Assembly (NCBI GenBank): GCA_964348275.1
Contig: CAYGBT010000013.1
Coordinates: 5,354 to 69,353, forward strand
Reading direction: 5' to 3'
DNA length: 64,000 bases
Source of the DNA: CSP1-5 sp964348275
Lineage (GTDB): Bacteria; Methylomirabilota; Methylomirabilia; Methylomirabilales; CSP1-5
Both the position numbers and the translations under genes were made by a program. The notes under the pieces were generated by a model. The model saw only the letters and a program-made list of their open reading frames with translations. It had not been told where the DNA came from and ran no database searches. This document shows positions 15,576 through 24,504 of the stretch, one piece after another (position 1 is the first letter of the stretch; each line of letters starts with the position of its first letter).

Positions 15576-15956
15576 TCATTGTAGGCCTCCATCCCTGACC
15601 ACGGATTCCCGCCCGTGGCGGATGACGTGCCGAAGGGTCTCTGGCGCATCCACGCTGACTTCATGGGGGACCAGGCCATAACGACGGAAATCCCCATCGC
15701 TCCCCAAGGCACCTGTGGTGATGACCACGACCGGGAGGTCAGGCGTCACTCGGTGGATCGCTTCCACAAGAAAAGGGCTCCCACACCCCGGGGCCCCACC
15801 GTCTAGAATGACGAGGTCAGCCGTAAGGACTGATAGGGCTTGGAGGACCTCCATTCCCCGCTCGCAGACCTTCATGCGGTATCCTTCCCCGGCGCAGACC
15901 TCTTGCATTGCCTGTCTGAGAGAACGATCACTCGTGCAAAAAAGGAGATCGAGCAT
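15576..15956 (-). CDS. Stand-alone degenerate receiver-domain protein
   Basis: A 126-residue protein from ATG 15956 (MLDLLFCTSDRSLRQAMQEV). An extension to 15992 has no ribosome-binding site. It follows the CheY pattern with the phosphoacceptor Asp in ADLVILDGGAPGCG (about residue 53) and VVVITTG for the switch Thr. The acidic pair normally near the N-terminus is reduced to one Asp (CTSDRS) and the conserved Lys near the end is not evident. It is probably a pseudo-receiver, or one with weak phosphorylation. It lies beside the two-component pair at 16140-19252 but after its terminator. Confidence 0.7.
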   Translation of the reverse strand: MLDLLFCTSDRSLRQAMQEVCAGEGYRMKVCERGMEVLQALSVLTADLVILDGGAPGCGSPFLVEAIHRVTPDLPVVVITTGALGSDGDFRRYGLVPHEVSVDAPETLRHVIRHGRESVVRDGGLQ

Positions 15957-16097
15957 ATGCGGCTCCCTTTCTCTTGTCCAGAGGGGGGGCAAAGGCCGTG
16001 CCAGTGCCTGAAGATGCTCTGAGCGTGTACCTAAGTTTTCGGTCTTAAAGGGAAAAGTGGACCACGGGATAACTCAAAAAGGAGGAAAAGTGGATGC

Positions 16098-16138
16098 AAA
16101 AAACAGGGAATTTCTGGAGGGGAGGGAATTTCTCCCTG
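16098..16138 (-). terminator. Probable Rho-independent terminator after the NtrC-type regulator
   Basis: On the minus strand CAGGGA (complement of 16133-16138) and TCCCTG (complement of 16104-16109) can form a stem, followed by six T residues (complement of 16098-16103). The long loop holds two copies of a GGGAATTTCT motif, so alternative pairings exist. It starts two bases after the stop codon. Confidence 0.5.
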
Positions 16139-16139
16139 G

Positions 16140-17498
16140 TCAGATGTGGATGTTGTATCGCTGAATCTTATGGGTCAACGTCTTCACATCGATCCCTAAG
16201 ATTCGCGCGGCGGGCGCCTTCTTTCCCTGGGTGTATCGAAGCGCCCGGATGATAGAGAGTCGTTCGACCTCGGCCAGCGGAAGGGGCGGTTCCCCCCCTC
16301 TGGCCGAGAGATCCGCGCTCGGACCGATATTGGATGGCAGGTCACTCGGTCCAATGATTGTTCCGGGAACGAGAAGGACTAACCGTTCGATTGTGTTGGC
16401 GAGCTCCCGGATGTTCCCAGGCCAGGCATATCCCATGAGGAGGTGCATCGCCTCGGGGGAAATGGTTTTGGGCTGCTGACCCGGAAGCCCGAACCGGCCG
16501 AAAAAGTGTTCGACCAGAATCGGGATGTCCTCCTTCCGGTCCCGGAGGGGCGGGATGACCAAGTTAATGACGTTCAGGCGGAAAAAGAGGTCCTCCCGGA
16601 AGCGACCGGCGCGGACTTCCTGATGGAGATCCTTGTTGGTGGCGGCAAAGATTCGCGTGTCGACTCGCCGCAGCCTTGTGCCGCCGACGCGCCTGAGCTC
16701 TCCGGTGTCAAGGACCTGCAGGAGCTTGGCCTGCATTGCCGGGCTCATCTCGGCCACCTCATCCAAAAACACGGTCCCCCCATCCGCCACCTCAAAGAGG
16801 CCTGCCTTGGCGCTTGTGGCACCTGTGAAGGCGCCCCTCTCGTGGCCGAAAAGCTCGCTCTCCAAAAGCTGGTCTTGAAAGGCGCTACAATTGATAACCA
16901 GAAAGGGGTAATCCGCTCGGGGGCTCGCCTGATGGATCGCCCGGGCGATGAGCCCCTTGCCCGTGCCCGTCTCCCCGGAGATTAGGATAGGGGCATTCGA
17001 AGCCGCCACCCGCTCGACCATCTCCAGCGAGGACTGCATCGCTTGGCTCTTGCCCAGAAGAACCGAGCCGTCGTCCCCCTGGCCCACGATGCGGCGAAGC
17101 GCGATGTTCTCTTCTTGGAGCTGCCGTTTCTCTGCCGCCCGTCTCAGGACCGCCTCAACCTCCGACAGCTTGAACGGCTTGGTCAAGTAATCGTAGGCCC
17201 CGAGCTTCATAGCCTCGATGGCGCTCTCAACCTCCGGATGCCCCGTCAGCACCACCACCTCCGCCGCAGTCCCGCTGCTTCGCAATTGTCGGAGTGTCTC
17301 CATGCCCCCGAGACCGGGCATCTTGAGGTCGAGAAGGACAACGTCGAAATCCTGCCTTGCCAGGGCCTCGAGAGCTTCCTCCCCACTCGGCACCGTGACC
17401 ACCGTGCATCCACTCTGCGGGAGCTCTCGCTCCATGAGGACTCGGGTCGGCTTTTCGTCGTCAACCACGAGCACCTGGATGGACTTTCTTGACTTCAC
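16140..17498 (-). CDS. NtrC-type sigma-54-dependent response regulator
   Basis: A 452-residue activator in three parts. The receiver (about 8-120) has DDE near the start, phosphoacceptor Asp in DVVLLDLKMPG and Lys in YDYLTKPF. The AAA+ domain (about 145-375) has Walker A GETGTGKG, the sigma-54 contact loop ERGAFTGAT and Walker B GTVFLDEVAEM. A Fis-type helix-turn-helix ends the protein (PAARILGIDVKTLTHKIQRY). It should activate sigma-54 promoters when phosphorylated by the kinase encoded just upstream, with which it overlaps by four bases. Target genes are not evident here. Confidence 0.95.
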   Translation of the reverse strand: MKSRKSIQVLVVDDEKPTRVLMERELPQSGCTVVTVPSGEEALEALARQDFDVVLLDLKMPGLGGMETLRQLRSSGTAAEVVVLTGHPEVESAIEAMKLGAYDYLTKPFKLSEVEAVLRRAAEKRQLQEENIALRRIVGQGDDGSVLLGKSQAMQSSLEMVERVAASNAPILISGETGTGKGLIARAIHQASPRADYPFLVINCSAFQDQLLESELFGHERGAFTGATSAKAGLFEVADGGTVFLDEVAEMSPAMQAKLLQVLDTGELRRVGGTRLRRVDTRIFAATNKDLHQEVRAGRFREDLFFRLNVINLVIPPLRDRKEDIPILVEHFFGRFGLPGQQPKTISPEAMHLLMGYAWPGNIRELANTIERLVLLVPGTIIGPSDLPSNIGPSADLSARGGEPPLPLAEVERLSIIRALRYTQGKKAPAARILGIDVKTLTHKIQRYNIHI

Positions 17499-19252
17499 GA
17501 CTCGTTGCCCCTTTGTCGTGCATCCATCGGAAGACGAATGATCACCGTCGTCCCCTTTCCCACTCCATCACTCCTGACCTCGATCGATCCTCCATGCTGC
17601 TCCATAATTCCCTGGCAAATGGCCAACCCGAGGCCGGTTCCCCTTCCCACTTCTTTCGTCGTAAAGAAGGGATCAAGCACCTTCGCCAGGTGCTCGGGAG
17701 GTACACCGCACCCCGTATCATGGACAAGAACCTCGACCTGTCCGGGGGCCGAAGACGCTGTCAGCCGGACCTCTCCCCCTCCGTCAATCGCGTCCAGGGC
17801 ATTGGTCAAGAGGTTCAAAATCACCTGCTGAAGCATCTGGCGATCCGCCTGAACCGCGGGAAGCCCCGGAGCGATGTCGAGAGCGATCCGCTTATTGGCC
17901 ACCGCCGCCTGGCGTCTGATCAAGGCGACGGTATCTCGAATGAGAGATGACAGGTCAAGAACCTCAAGACTCGGTTCCCGCTGGCGCGCGAAATCCAAGA
18001 GGCGTCTGACGATGGCCGATGCCCGTGCGACCTCTTCCTGGATAAAGGTGAGATACTCGGAGACGTCCTGAGACTCGTCCACCCCGGGAGGCCGCTCCGA
18101 TTGCGCTCGCCGTTGGAGGGCCTCGGCAAAGCCCGCCACTGAGGAAAGGGGGTTGTTGATCTCGTGGGCTAAGCCCGCGGCAAGGCGGCCCAGAGAGGCC
18201 AGTTTCTCCTGCCGAAGCAGAAGATCCTGCGAGCGGTGGAGTTGCTCGTATGAACGACGCACCTCCTCATAGAGGCTGGCGTTCTCCACAGCGATGGCGG
18301 CCTGGGCGGCCAAGGTAACTGCAACCGCCTCATCCTCTTTGCTAAACTCTTCCGCTCCCTGCTTTTCGGTGAGGTACAGGTTGCCAAAGACCCTTCCCTT
18401 CGACACGATGGGCACGCCCAAGAAGGACCGCATGGGCGGATGATTCTCCGGAAACCCGTGTGCGCGAGGGTCACTGGTCAGATCCCGTAACCGAATGGGC
18501 TTGGCTTCCCGGACAACCACTCCCAGGATGCCTTTCCCCACCGGCAGAGGCCCGATCCTCGCCGTTGTCTCTTCATCGATGCCCACCGTGATGAATTGAC
18601 TAAGCCCCCCGCCATCCTCGTTCAACATCCCTACCGCCCCGTATTTGGCCCCGAGAACCTTGCACGCGAGCTCCGCAATCTTTTGGAGGACCGATTCCAG
18701 TGAAAGCTCTTTCGCCAAAACCATGCCGGCTTCGACCAGGGCTCGGAACTGCTCCATGCCCCGGCGGACGACCCCCTCTCGCTCCTGGAGAAAGGCTAAG
18801 GCCACAATCACGAGGATCCGGTTGGCTACCGGTTTAAAGAGCTCGAGGGCGTCGACTAACCGGCTGGGCGTCTTCCCGTACTTTTGCGTCAATGTTTGCT
18901 CACAGACACCCTGTAGAGTCAACAGCGCACCAAAAATGTGCTTCGGGGACAGCCGGCGGAGCACGCCCCGGGCGGCCATGGCCTTGGCCAAGGCCTGCGC
19001 TCGGTGATAGTGGCCAGTCTCTAGACAGTTGAGATACGTCTCCACGATGGCCACCGAATCGGCCTCGAGCTCTTCTGAAGTCGCTCCCCGGAGATAGGCC
19101 CGGGTCTCCATCTCTTTCACCCACTGACGACGAAGCAATCCCTCTCGCCTCCTGAAGTGGGCCAGCATCTCTTCGAGGAGCCGATTGACCGGCAGACGGG
19201 TCTGCCGCCCCGTACCCGCGGATTTGGTTTTGCTTTTCCGCGCCATCGTCAT
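17495..19252 (-). CDS. Soluble GAF-domain histidine kinase, partner of the NtrC-type regulator
   Basis: About 585 residues from ATG 19252; the ATG six bases later (19246) is better spaced from AAGAGG. An open frame to 19762 is rejected because it is unlike the family and lacks a ribosome-binding site. Residues about 15-150 are a helical RsbRD-like N-terminal module. GAF follows at about 180-330, then HisKA with LAAGLAHEINNPLSSVAGFA (His near 385), and HATPase with NLLTNALDA, DTGCGVP and GTGLGLAI boxes. There are no membrane segments, so it probably senses a cytoplasmic signal. Cognate regulator is downstream with ATGA overlap. Confidence 0.93.
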   Translation of the reverse strand: MTMARKSKTKSAGTGRQTRLPVNRLLEEMLAHFRRREGLLRRQWVKEMETRAYLRGATSEELEADSVAIVETYLNCLETGHYHRAQALAKAMAARGVLRRLSPKHIFGALLTLQGVCEQTLTQKYGKTPSRLVDALELFKPVANRILVIVALAFLQEREGVVRRGMEQFRALVEAGMVLAKELSLESVLQKIAELACKVLGAKYGAVGMLNEDGGGLSQFITVGIDEETTARIGPLPVGKGILGVVVREAKPIRLRDLTSDPRAHGFPENHPPMRSFLGVPIVSKGRVFGNLYLTEKQGAEEFSKEDEAVAVTLAAQAAIAVENASLYEEVRRSYEQLHRSQDLLLRQEKLASLGRLAAGLAHEINNPLSSVAGFAEALQRRAQSERPPGVDESQDVSEYLTFIQEEVARASAIVRRLLDFARQREPSLEVLDLSSLIRDTVALIRRQAAVANKRIALDIAPGLPAVQADRQMLQQVILNLLTNALDAIDGGGEVRLTASSAPGQVEVLVHDTGCGVPPEHLAKVLDPFFTTKEVGRGTGLGLAICQGIMEQHGGSIEVRSDGVGKGTTVIIRLPMDARQRGNES

Positions 19253-19622
19253 ATCCTCTTGGATCAAGACCTCCTTCCCGGGGGCTTTCTTAGTATACTC
19301 GCAAACGACGCGCAGGGAAAATCCCCGGGAGCGCCCTTTCCCTCCAACCCCCTGGGTGATCCCAACCGTACTCCATTCACTATAAACACAAAACAGAAAA
19401 ACGCGTCCAGGAGAGGAAAAGCTTGACACGGGAACGTCGAGACGATAATCGAACACTTCTGCACCTCCCCAAGCGAGATTCCGCTTCCTCGGCAGGACAC
19501 GGGCGAGATGAAGCAGAGGCTCCCTGGAAGGTCGCTTCGTTCTTTCACCCGCTAGTGGTATCCTCCATGAGCGGGTAGAGATTTCCCGCTCCCGGAGGAT
19601 CCAAAGAAAGGATTGATTCGAG
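19253..19622. other. Divergent intergenic region between the histidine kinase and LysE genes
   Basis: No convincing gene in 370 bases. On the minus strand TATAGT (complement of 19379-19384) could be a -10 for the kinase, with no good -35. On the plus strand TTGACA (19423-19428) has GATAAT at 19444-19449, but with only 15 bases between, so it is a weak candidate for the exporter gene. Confidence 0.4.
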
Positions 19623-20255
19623 ATGATCGCCGCCTTCGCTGGTTTTCTGATGGGATTCATCGGATCCATGCCGATCAGCGGCCCTATCTCCCTTCTCGTA
19701 TTCCATCGTGGCGTGCTTGCCCGGTACTGGGACGGCTGGGCGATCGGCCTTGGGGGCGCCATCGCAGAGGGGATCTACTGCGCGTTGGCCATCCTTGGCC
19801 TTAGCGCTATGCGCGACCGCTTCACATTTCTCGAACCGCTGGCCAAGGCATTGGGCATCCTTGTGCTGTTTGCCATAGGACTCTACTTCGTGCTTGCCCG
19901 CCAGGAGAATCCTGAGGCGAAATCGGTAGGACAGCCATCAGCCGCGAACTGGGTGGGCCAATTCTGTCTTGGGCTCTCCGTTGCGACCCTCAATCCGACC
20001 TTGATTCTTACCTGGTCTGCCTCCGCGACCATCGTTTACTCCATCGCCAACCTCACCTTCACGACCCACGAAGCAATCGTCTTCGCCACGAGCGTCATAT
20101 TCGGGATTGCAGCCTGGTTTGGCGTACTGCTGGCCCTGCTCCGGCGCTTCAGAGAACAGTTCCCGTTCTTGATGCTCCAACGGGTGATCCGCAGCGTTGG
20201 CGTGTTGCTCGTCGTCACCTCAGTGGCCTGGGCGGCATCGCTGCTCCTCGGCTGA
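19623..20255 (+). CDS. LysE/RhtB-family exporter
   Basis: A 210-residue inner-membrane protein with about six hydrophobic segments. The LysE-type N-terminus is AGFLMGFIGSMPISGPIS, followed by GWAIGLGGAIAEGIYCALAI, and the second repeat has LSVATLNPTLILTWSASAT. The family exports amino acids and related small molecules by proton antiport. Substrate is not predictable. ATG 19623 follows AAAGGATT. It is alone on the plus strand and converges on the sigma-54 activator gene. Confidence 0.87.
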   Translation: MIAAFAGFLMGFIGSMPISGPISLLVFHRGVLARYWDGWAIGLGGAIAEGIYCALAILGLSAMRDRFTFLEPLAKALGILVLFAIGLYFVLARQENPEAKSVGQPSAANWVGQFCLGLSVATLNPTLILTWSASATIVYSIANLTFTTHEAIVFATSVIFGIAAWFGVLLALLRRFREQFPFLMLQRVIRSVGVLLVVTSVAWAASLLLG

Positions 20256-20372
20256 CTGTTCCCGCCCTCTCCGTTGGCACGGCGAATCTCGCACCGATCC
20301 AATGACTCAGTCAGTGACGCTTATCGCAAAGTATCGGAGAGTCGAGGCGGACTCGATCAAGAGGAGGGGTCT

Positions 20373-21917
20373 TCAGCCGGTGGCCTGCAGCTGAGCGAGG
20401 AGCTCCGGGTCGATCTTGCTCTTGACGGTGCGACGATCGAGTTGCAAGCGGCGCGCGGTCTCCTCGTAACTCCCTGTCTGGGAGTAAACAAGCGTGCAAT
20501 ACCGTCGCAAGAGCTCGTCGGCCGTCAGCGTGCCGCTGCCAACCGCCCTCGTAAGATCCTCACGCGGCGAAAGCGTGCGCGGTTCCGGCGGTCGATATTC
20601 CTTGCGAATCAGCACACTGCGCACGCATTGCTCTAACTCGCGGATATTTCCGGGCCAGCTGTACTCGGTCCCAAGATGTTTGACGATCCAAGCCTCGACC
20701 TCATGGGATAGCGCCTCGGCCTCCGCGCCAGCTAGCCGTTTCGCGATAAAGAGAATGAGTTCTCGCAGTACGGCGGGAGATTCGCGTAGTTGTTCTTGGA
20801 GGGTGGGAGTCACAATCAAGTCCGAACACAACCGATAGTAGAAGTCTTCGCGGAACTGTCCCTTCTGCATGGCTTCACTGAGATCGCGATTGGTTGCGGC
20901 GATAATCTTGCCGTGGAAATGCCGGTCGGTGGTCTCCCCCAGCGGCTGAAAAGTGCGGGCCTGGATCACTCGCAGAAGCTTGACCTGAATCGCCGCGTCG
21001 AGGTCGCCGATCTCGTCGAGGAAGACTGTCCCCCACGGCCGGCAGATTTCCAACCAGCCACGCCGGTCCTTCAGCGCACCGGTGAACGCGCCGCGCCGAT
21101 GGCCAAAGAGTTCTGATTCGATGAGCGTGGGTGGCAGTGCGGAGAGGTTAAGCGCATGAAACGACCCAGTGAAATCCTCGACAAAGGCCAATTTCTCGGG
21201 ATCGAAGGGGATATAACGGGACAGGCCGATGGCTCTTGCGACTAGCTCTTTCCCTGTCCCCGTGGGACCGGTAACGAGCGTCGTAATATCGCCCATCCGC
21301 TCGTAGAGCGTATAGCGAAACCGCCGCATGTCGTGCGTGAAGATGGACTGCCATACGGTCGCACGAAGCCGGGCCCCCGCCATCGAACCGCCGATGATGT
21401 AGCTGAAGATGTGATGAAATGCACGACGCACTTGAAAGTAACAGGCAAAAAAATGCGGGGCTTGGTGCTGCGTTGGCAGCGTGAACCCGGGAACATAGAC
21501 GTAATGTTCCCAGTCGCGAAGAAAGTTCGCATAGAAACCGATCCGTCCAGCACCACTTTTCTCGTCGAGCGCCCGGAGGATGACCTCGGTCAAGGGGTTT
21601 CGATAGCGGTGATACAGTAGAAAAAGAACGGCGTCTTCGTAAAGGATCAGGTCTTCCCGAGAGGCGGCGGTGCGGCCGGCGAGGCGCTTCTTTAACTCTC
21701 CGACCAACGTCTCAACCCGCTCTGCGATCTTGAGGGCATTCACGGGCGAGGTGTCGGGATCGTCGACCCGCATGCTCCAGACCGGCTCTGTCTCCCGAAA
21801 GTCTGGGCCAAGCGCTTCACGTTCGTACTGAATACGCTCGGGAAGGAATGGGTTGCAGTACCCCAGCTTGGAGACCGCCTGCAAAAAGGCCCGCTCGCTC
21901 GCACCTAGAAAGGCCAT
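20373..21917 (-). CDS. Sigma-54-dependent activator with an unrecognised N-terminal sensor region
   Basis: 514 residues from ATG 21917; an in-frame ATG at 21953 lies inside the palindromic site and is less likely. Residues about 1-210 are not a receiver, GAF, PAS or FHA domain that I can identify. The AAA+ part has Walker A GPTGTGKE, the sigma-54 loop HRRGAFTGALKD and Walker B GTVFLDEIGDLD. The C-terminus has a Fis-like helix-turn-helix (YEETARRLQLDRRTVKSKID). It is divergent from an operon preceded by a -24/-12 promoter, so it very likely controls that operon. The N-terminal region presumably senses the signal. Confidence 0.92.
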   Translation of the reverse strand: MAFLGASERAFLQAVSKLGYCNPFLPERIQYEREALGPDFRETEPVWSMRVDDPDTSPVNALKIAERVETLVGELKKRLAGRTAASREDLILYEDAVLFLLYHRYRNPLTEVILRALDEKSGAGRIGFYANFLRDWEHYVYVPGFTLPTQHQAPHFFACYFQVRRAFHHIFSYIIGGSMAGARLRATVWQSIFTHDMRRFRYTLYERMGDITTLVTGPTGTGKELVARAIGLSRYIPFDPEKLAFVEDFTGSFHALNLSALPPTLIESELFGHRRGAFTGALKDRRGWLEICRPWGTVFLDEIGDLDAAIQVKLLRVIQARTFQPLGETTDRHFHGKIIAATNRDLSEAMQKGQFREDFYYRLCSDLIVTPTLQEQLRESPAVLRELILFIAKRLAGAEAEALSHEVEAWIVKHLGTEYSWPGNIRELEQCVRSVLIRKEYRPPEPRTLSPREDLTRAVGSGTLTADELLRRYCTLVYSQTGSYEETARRLQLDRRTVKSKIDPELLAQLQATG

Positions 21918-21935
21918 TCGCCCATCCTCTAATAA

Positions 21936-21952
21936 TGTACAATCAATGTACA
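21936..21952. promoter_or_regulatory. Palindromic site TGTACA-N5-TGTACA, candidate activator/operator site
   Basis: Two perfect TGTACA hexamers (21936-21941 and 21947-21952), each self-complementary, five bases apart, lie 19 bases upstream of the activator ATG. They are about 100 bases upstream of the divergent -24/-12 promoter, a usual distance for an enhancer-type upstream activator site. Binding here could also repress the activator's own gene. Confidence 0.5.
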
Positions 21953-22049
21953 TGACCTATCACTAAACGTCAAGATATTGTCACTGTAGAACCTTCCTTC
22001 CAAAGCCTAACTTCATGATTTTAGCGATAATGACGGGTAGGAAAGCCCA

Positions 22050-22065
22050 TGGCACATCCCTTGCT
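22050..22065 (+). promoter_or_regulatory. Sigma-54 (-24/-12) promoter
   Basis: TGGCAC (22050-22055), five bases, TTGCT (22061-22065). GG at 22051-22052 and GC at 22063-22064 are ten bases apart, exactly the sigma-54 spacing. The start would be near 22076, about 70 bases before the first gene at 22145. The divergent gene encodes a sigma-54 activator. Confidence 0.75.
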
Positions 22066-22144
22066 CTTCTCATACGCGGAAGGCAAGAATGAATGAGCCG
22101 AGCCTTCCCGCACAGGGGGTAAGCCCGGCCGAGTGAGGAAAGCG

Positions 22145-22825
22145 ATGAGCCTGACGTCGGATACAGAGATCAACCACCAACACCGAGATAACCGACGACC
22201 CGGGATCGCTCTTCCGGCTCTCTGTATCGGTATGCTGTTTGCCGTCGTGGTGGGAGTGCTTCAGTCAAACCCTGGCATTTTCATCTTTGTTGGACCCCAA
22301 GGTGGCCTCCGTTTCAGAATGCTGCGGCTCGCGCAGATCGCATCCGTCGCCCTGCCGTTGTTGACCCTCTTATATGAGGGGCTCAAGGCGAAAGCTTCTT
22401 GGGACATCCGGCTTGCCCGGTCGGGCTGGACCGCGATGTTGTGCGGCATGATTGGACTGCCCTCAATACTCACAGTCGCAAGTCTGACGCATGTCGAGTT
22501 CAGGTTTTTCCTCCCACTCCCGGCCGTCGCCACGTTCGCCGGCACATTGTGTGGCGCGTGGCTGGCCCGACGGCAGGGACGTCCTTTAGAACGGTGGGGC
22601 TGGCTGGTCATCACTCTGAGCATGGCTGCTGGTCTCCTCATGGGCGTGTACGCCTTTGATGGACCGCTGCCGCCGCCTGCCTTTATTGGTACCTATAACA
22701 ACCTTGTCCGGCGCGCGATCCGCCTGGCCCACGCCTACGCTATCGTGGTGGGGTTCATAAGCATTCTGATCTCACGAGCGAAGGCGGACATTGACGGTCA
22801 CGCCCGGGTACGCTTCTGGAGGTGA
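22145..22825 (+). CDS. Unknown multi-pass membrane protein, first gene of the sigma-54 operon
   Basis: A 226-residue protein from ATG 22145, preceded by GAGGAAA; the GTG at 22133 is the alternative. After a polar 20-residue N-terminus come about six hydrophobic stretches (for example ALPALCIGMLFAVVVGVL and GWLVITLSMAAGLLMGVYAF), with FIGTYNNLVRRAIRLAHAYA before the last. It ends three bases before the radical SAM gene, so the two are co-transcribed. No family recognised. A role in membrane lipid handling is suggested only by the neighbours. Confidence 0.75.
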   Translation: MSLTSDTEINHQHRDNRRPGIALPALCIGMLFAVVVGVLQSNPGIFIFVGPQGGLRFRMLRLAQIASVALPLLTLLYEGLKAKASWDIRLARSGWTAMLCGMIGLPSILTVASLTHVEFRFFLPLPAVATFAGTLCGAWLARRQGRPLERWGWLVITLSMAAGLLMGVYAFDGPLPPPAFIGTYNNLVRRAIRLAHAYAIVVGFISILISRAKADIDGHARVRFWR

Positions 22826-22828
22826 ACC

Positions 22829-24274
22829 ATGAAAATCGGTCTTATCGCTATTGCGGGTGTCAAGATTCAGACTCGCAAGTTTATCGACTTAGGGGTTACG
22901 CTGCCGCAGTTCGTGAATCGCGGGCGCGTCATTGCGCAGTTGCCCAGCTTGGCACTGCTCACACTCGCAGGCGCAACCCCGGAGAACGTGGAGCTGGAAT
23001 ACGTCGAGGTAGATGACGTCACCGCCTTCGCGCAAAGGCCGCGCGTCGACTTCGATCTGGTGGCCTTATCCACGTACACGGCCCGAGCATTTGACGCGTA
23101 CCGGGTGGCCGACGCGTACCGCGCCCATGCAGTCCCAGTCGTTTTCGGCGGACTCCACGCCACGGTTTTGCCAGAGGAAGCCGCCCTCCATGCAGACGCC
23201 GTGGTCGTCGGGGAGGGTGAAACCACCTGGCCGCAGGTGGTCCGGGACTTTCAACGGGCCGGACGAGCGGGATTGAAGCCGTGGTATCGAGAGGCTCGGC
23301 CGGGGCAGTTCCATCTCAGCGACGGCCCGATGCCGCGCTTTGATCTCCTTGTGGAGCCACAGCCAACACCCGCGACAGCCTTATCCGAACCCGTTACGAA
23401 CGGTGAGATCCACCGCTTGGGGCCATACAACCGGGTCACCATCCAAACCACGCGCGGGTGTCCCTGGGATTGTGACTTCTGCGCCGCCTCGAAGCTCTAC
23501 GGACCACGCTATCGCATCAAGCAGGTCGATCGGGTGCTTCAGGAGGTGGATGCAGTGCGGTCGTTGTGGCACCGACCTTTTATCGAGTTCGCCGATGACA
23601 ACACCTTCGTGCACAAGTCCTGGGCGAAGCGGCTGCTTCGTGAGCTTGCCGATCGTGAGGTCCGCTACTTCACCGAGACCGATGTCTCGCTTGCCGATGA
23701 TGAGGAGCTTCTGGACCTCTTATACCCCAGTGGGTGCCGCCAGGTGCTCATTGGCTTCGAGAGCCCCAGACGAGCCAGCCTCGAGGGCATGGACCGTGCC
23801 AACTGGAAAATCCGCCAGCACAGTCGATACGTGGAGGCCATCGACAAGATCCAGGGTCGGGGGGTGAGTGTCTGTGGCTGCTTCATTGTCGGGCTCGACT
23901 CAGACACGCCCGAGGTCTTTGATGAGCTACGGGAGTTCATCGACCGCTCCCGTCTGCTCGAAGTCCAGATCACCATCTTGACGCCCTTCCCGGGTACACG
24001 GCTGTATCAGCGGCTTCTGGCCGAAAGACGGCTATTGTATCCAGGGGCCTGGGATCGATGCACCCTGTTCGATGTCAACTTTCGCCCGTGCGGGATGTCT
24101 GTGGAGCAACTTGAAGAAGGCGTCATGCAACTGTGGCGGGATACCTGGAACGTTGAGGCCTTCACCCGGCGAAAACGACATTATCGTGAGCTCCTGCGGG
24201 CTCGCCAAGATCGAGCTGAGCAGGAGACCACAGCGGAGGTTGAGGAGTACTATGCACTCCCTGTCGCGTATTAG
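22829..24274 (+). CDS. B12-binding-type radical SAM enzyme
   Basis: A 481-residue protein. Residues about 1-160 resemble the cobalamin-binding Rossmann fold that precedes many radical SAM domains (VPVVFGGLHATVLPEEA, DAVVVGEGE), though the DxHxxG base-off motif is not obvious. The [4Fe-4S]/SAM site is in TTRGCPWDCDFCAASK (cysteines near residues 212, 216, 219). GFESPRRASLEGMD and FIVGLDSDTPEVFDEL follow, as in HpnP-, HpnJ- and BchE-type enzymes. Such enzymes often methylate or rearrange unactivated carbons of lipids or pigments. With acyl-lipid genes next door, a lipid substrate is a reasonable guess. Confidence 0.87.
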   Translation: MKIGLIAIAGVKIQTRKFIDLGVTLPQFVNRGRVIAQLPSLALLTLAGATPENVELEYVEVDDVTAFAQRPRVDFDLVALSTYTARAFDAYRVADAYRAHAVPVVFGGLHATVLPEEAALHADAVVVGEGETTWPQVVRDFQRAGRAGLKPWYREARPGQFHLSDGPMPRFDLLVEPQPTPATALSEPVTNGEIHRLGPYNRVTIQTTRGCPWDCDFCAASKLYGPRYRIKQVDRVLQEVDAVRSLWHRPFIEFADDNTFVHKSWAKRLLRELADREVRYFTETDVSLADDEELLDLLYPSGCRQVLIGFESPRRASLEGMDRANWKIRQHSRYVEAIDKIQGRGVSVCGCFIVGLDSDTPEVFDELREFIDRSRLLEVQITILTPFPGTRLYQRLLAERRLLYPGAWDRCTLFDVNFRPCGMSVEQLEEGVMQLWRDTWNVEAFTRRKRHYRELLRARQDRAEQETTAEVEEYYALPVAY

Positions 24275-24504
24275 CCAGGTGATCCCACCGGGATGACCGT
24301 ACTAGTATTTCCTCGTGTCTTTCGCCGTCAGTGGCATTTCCCACGTGGGCGGACGGCGTCGAGCCAGTTCGCAGAATGCTGGGCAGCGAGCGCCTTTCAC
24401 AAACTTGCGGGCCGAAAAATTACGGGACGTCTTGTGACGAACCCCTCTGGCGCTCGGTTTGCATGGAGATTGGCGGGCGAGAAGATCACCGAGGCGCAAC
24501 GATA

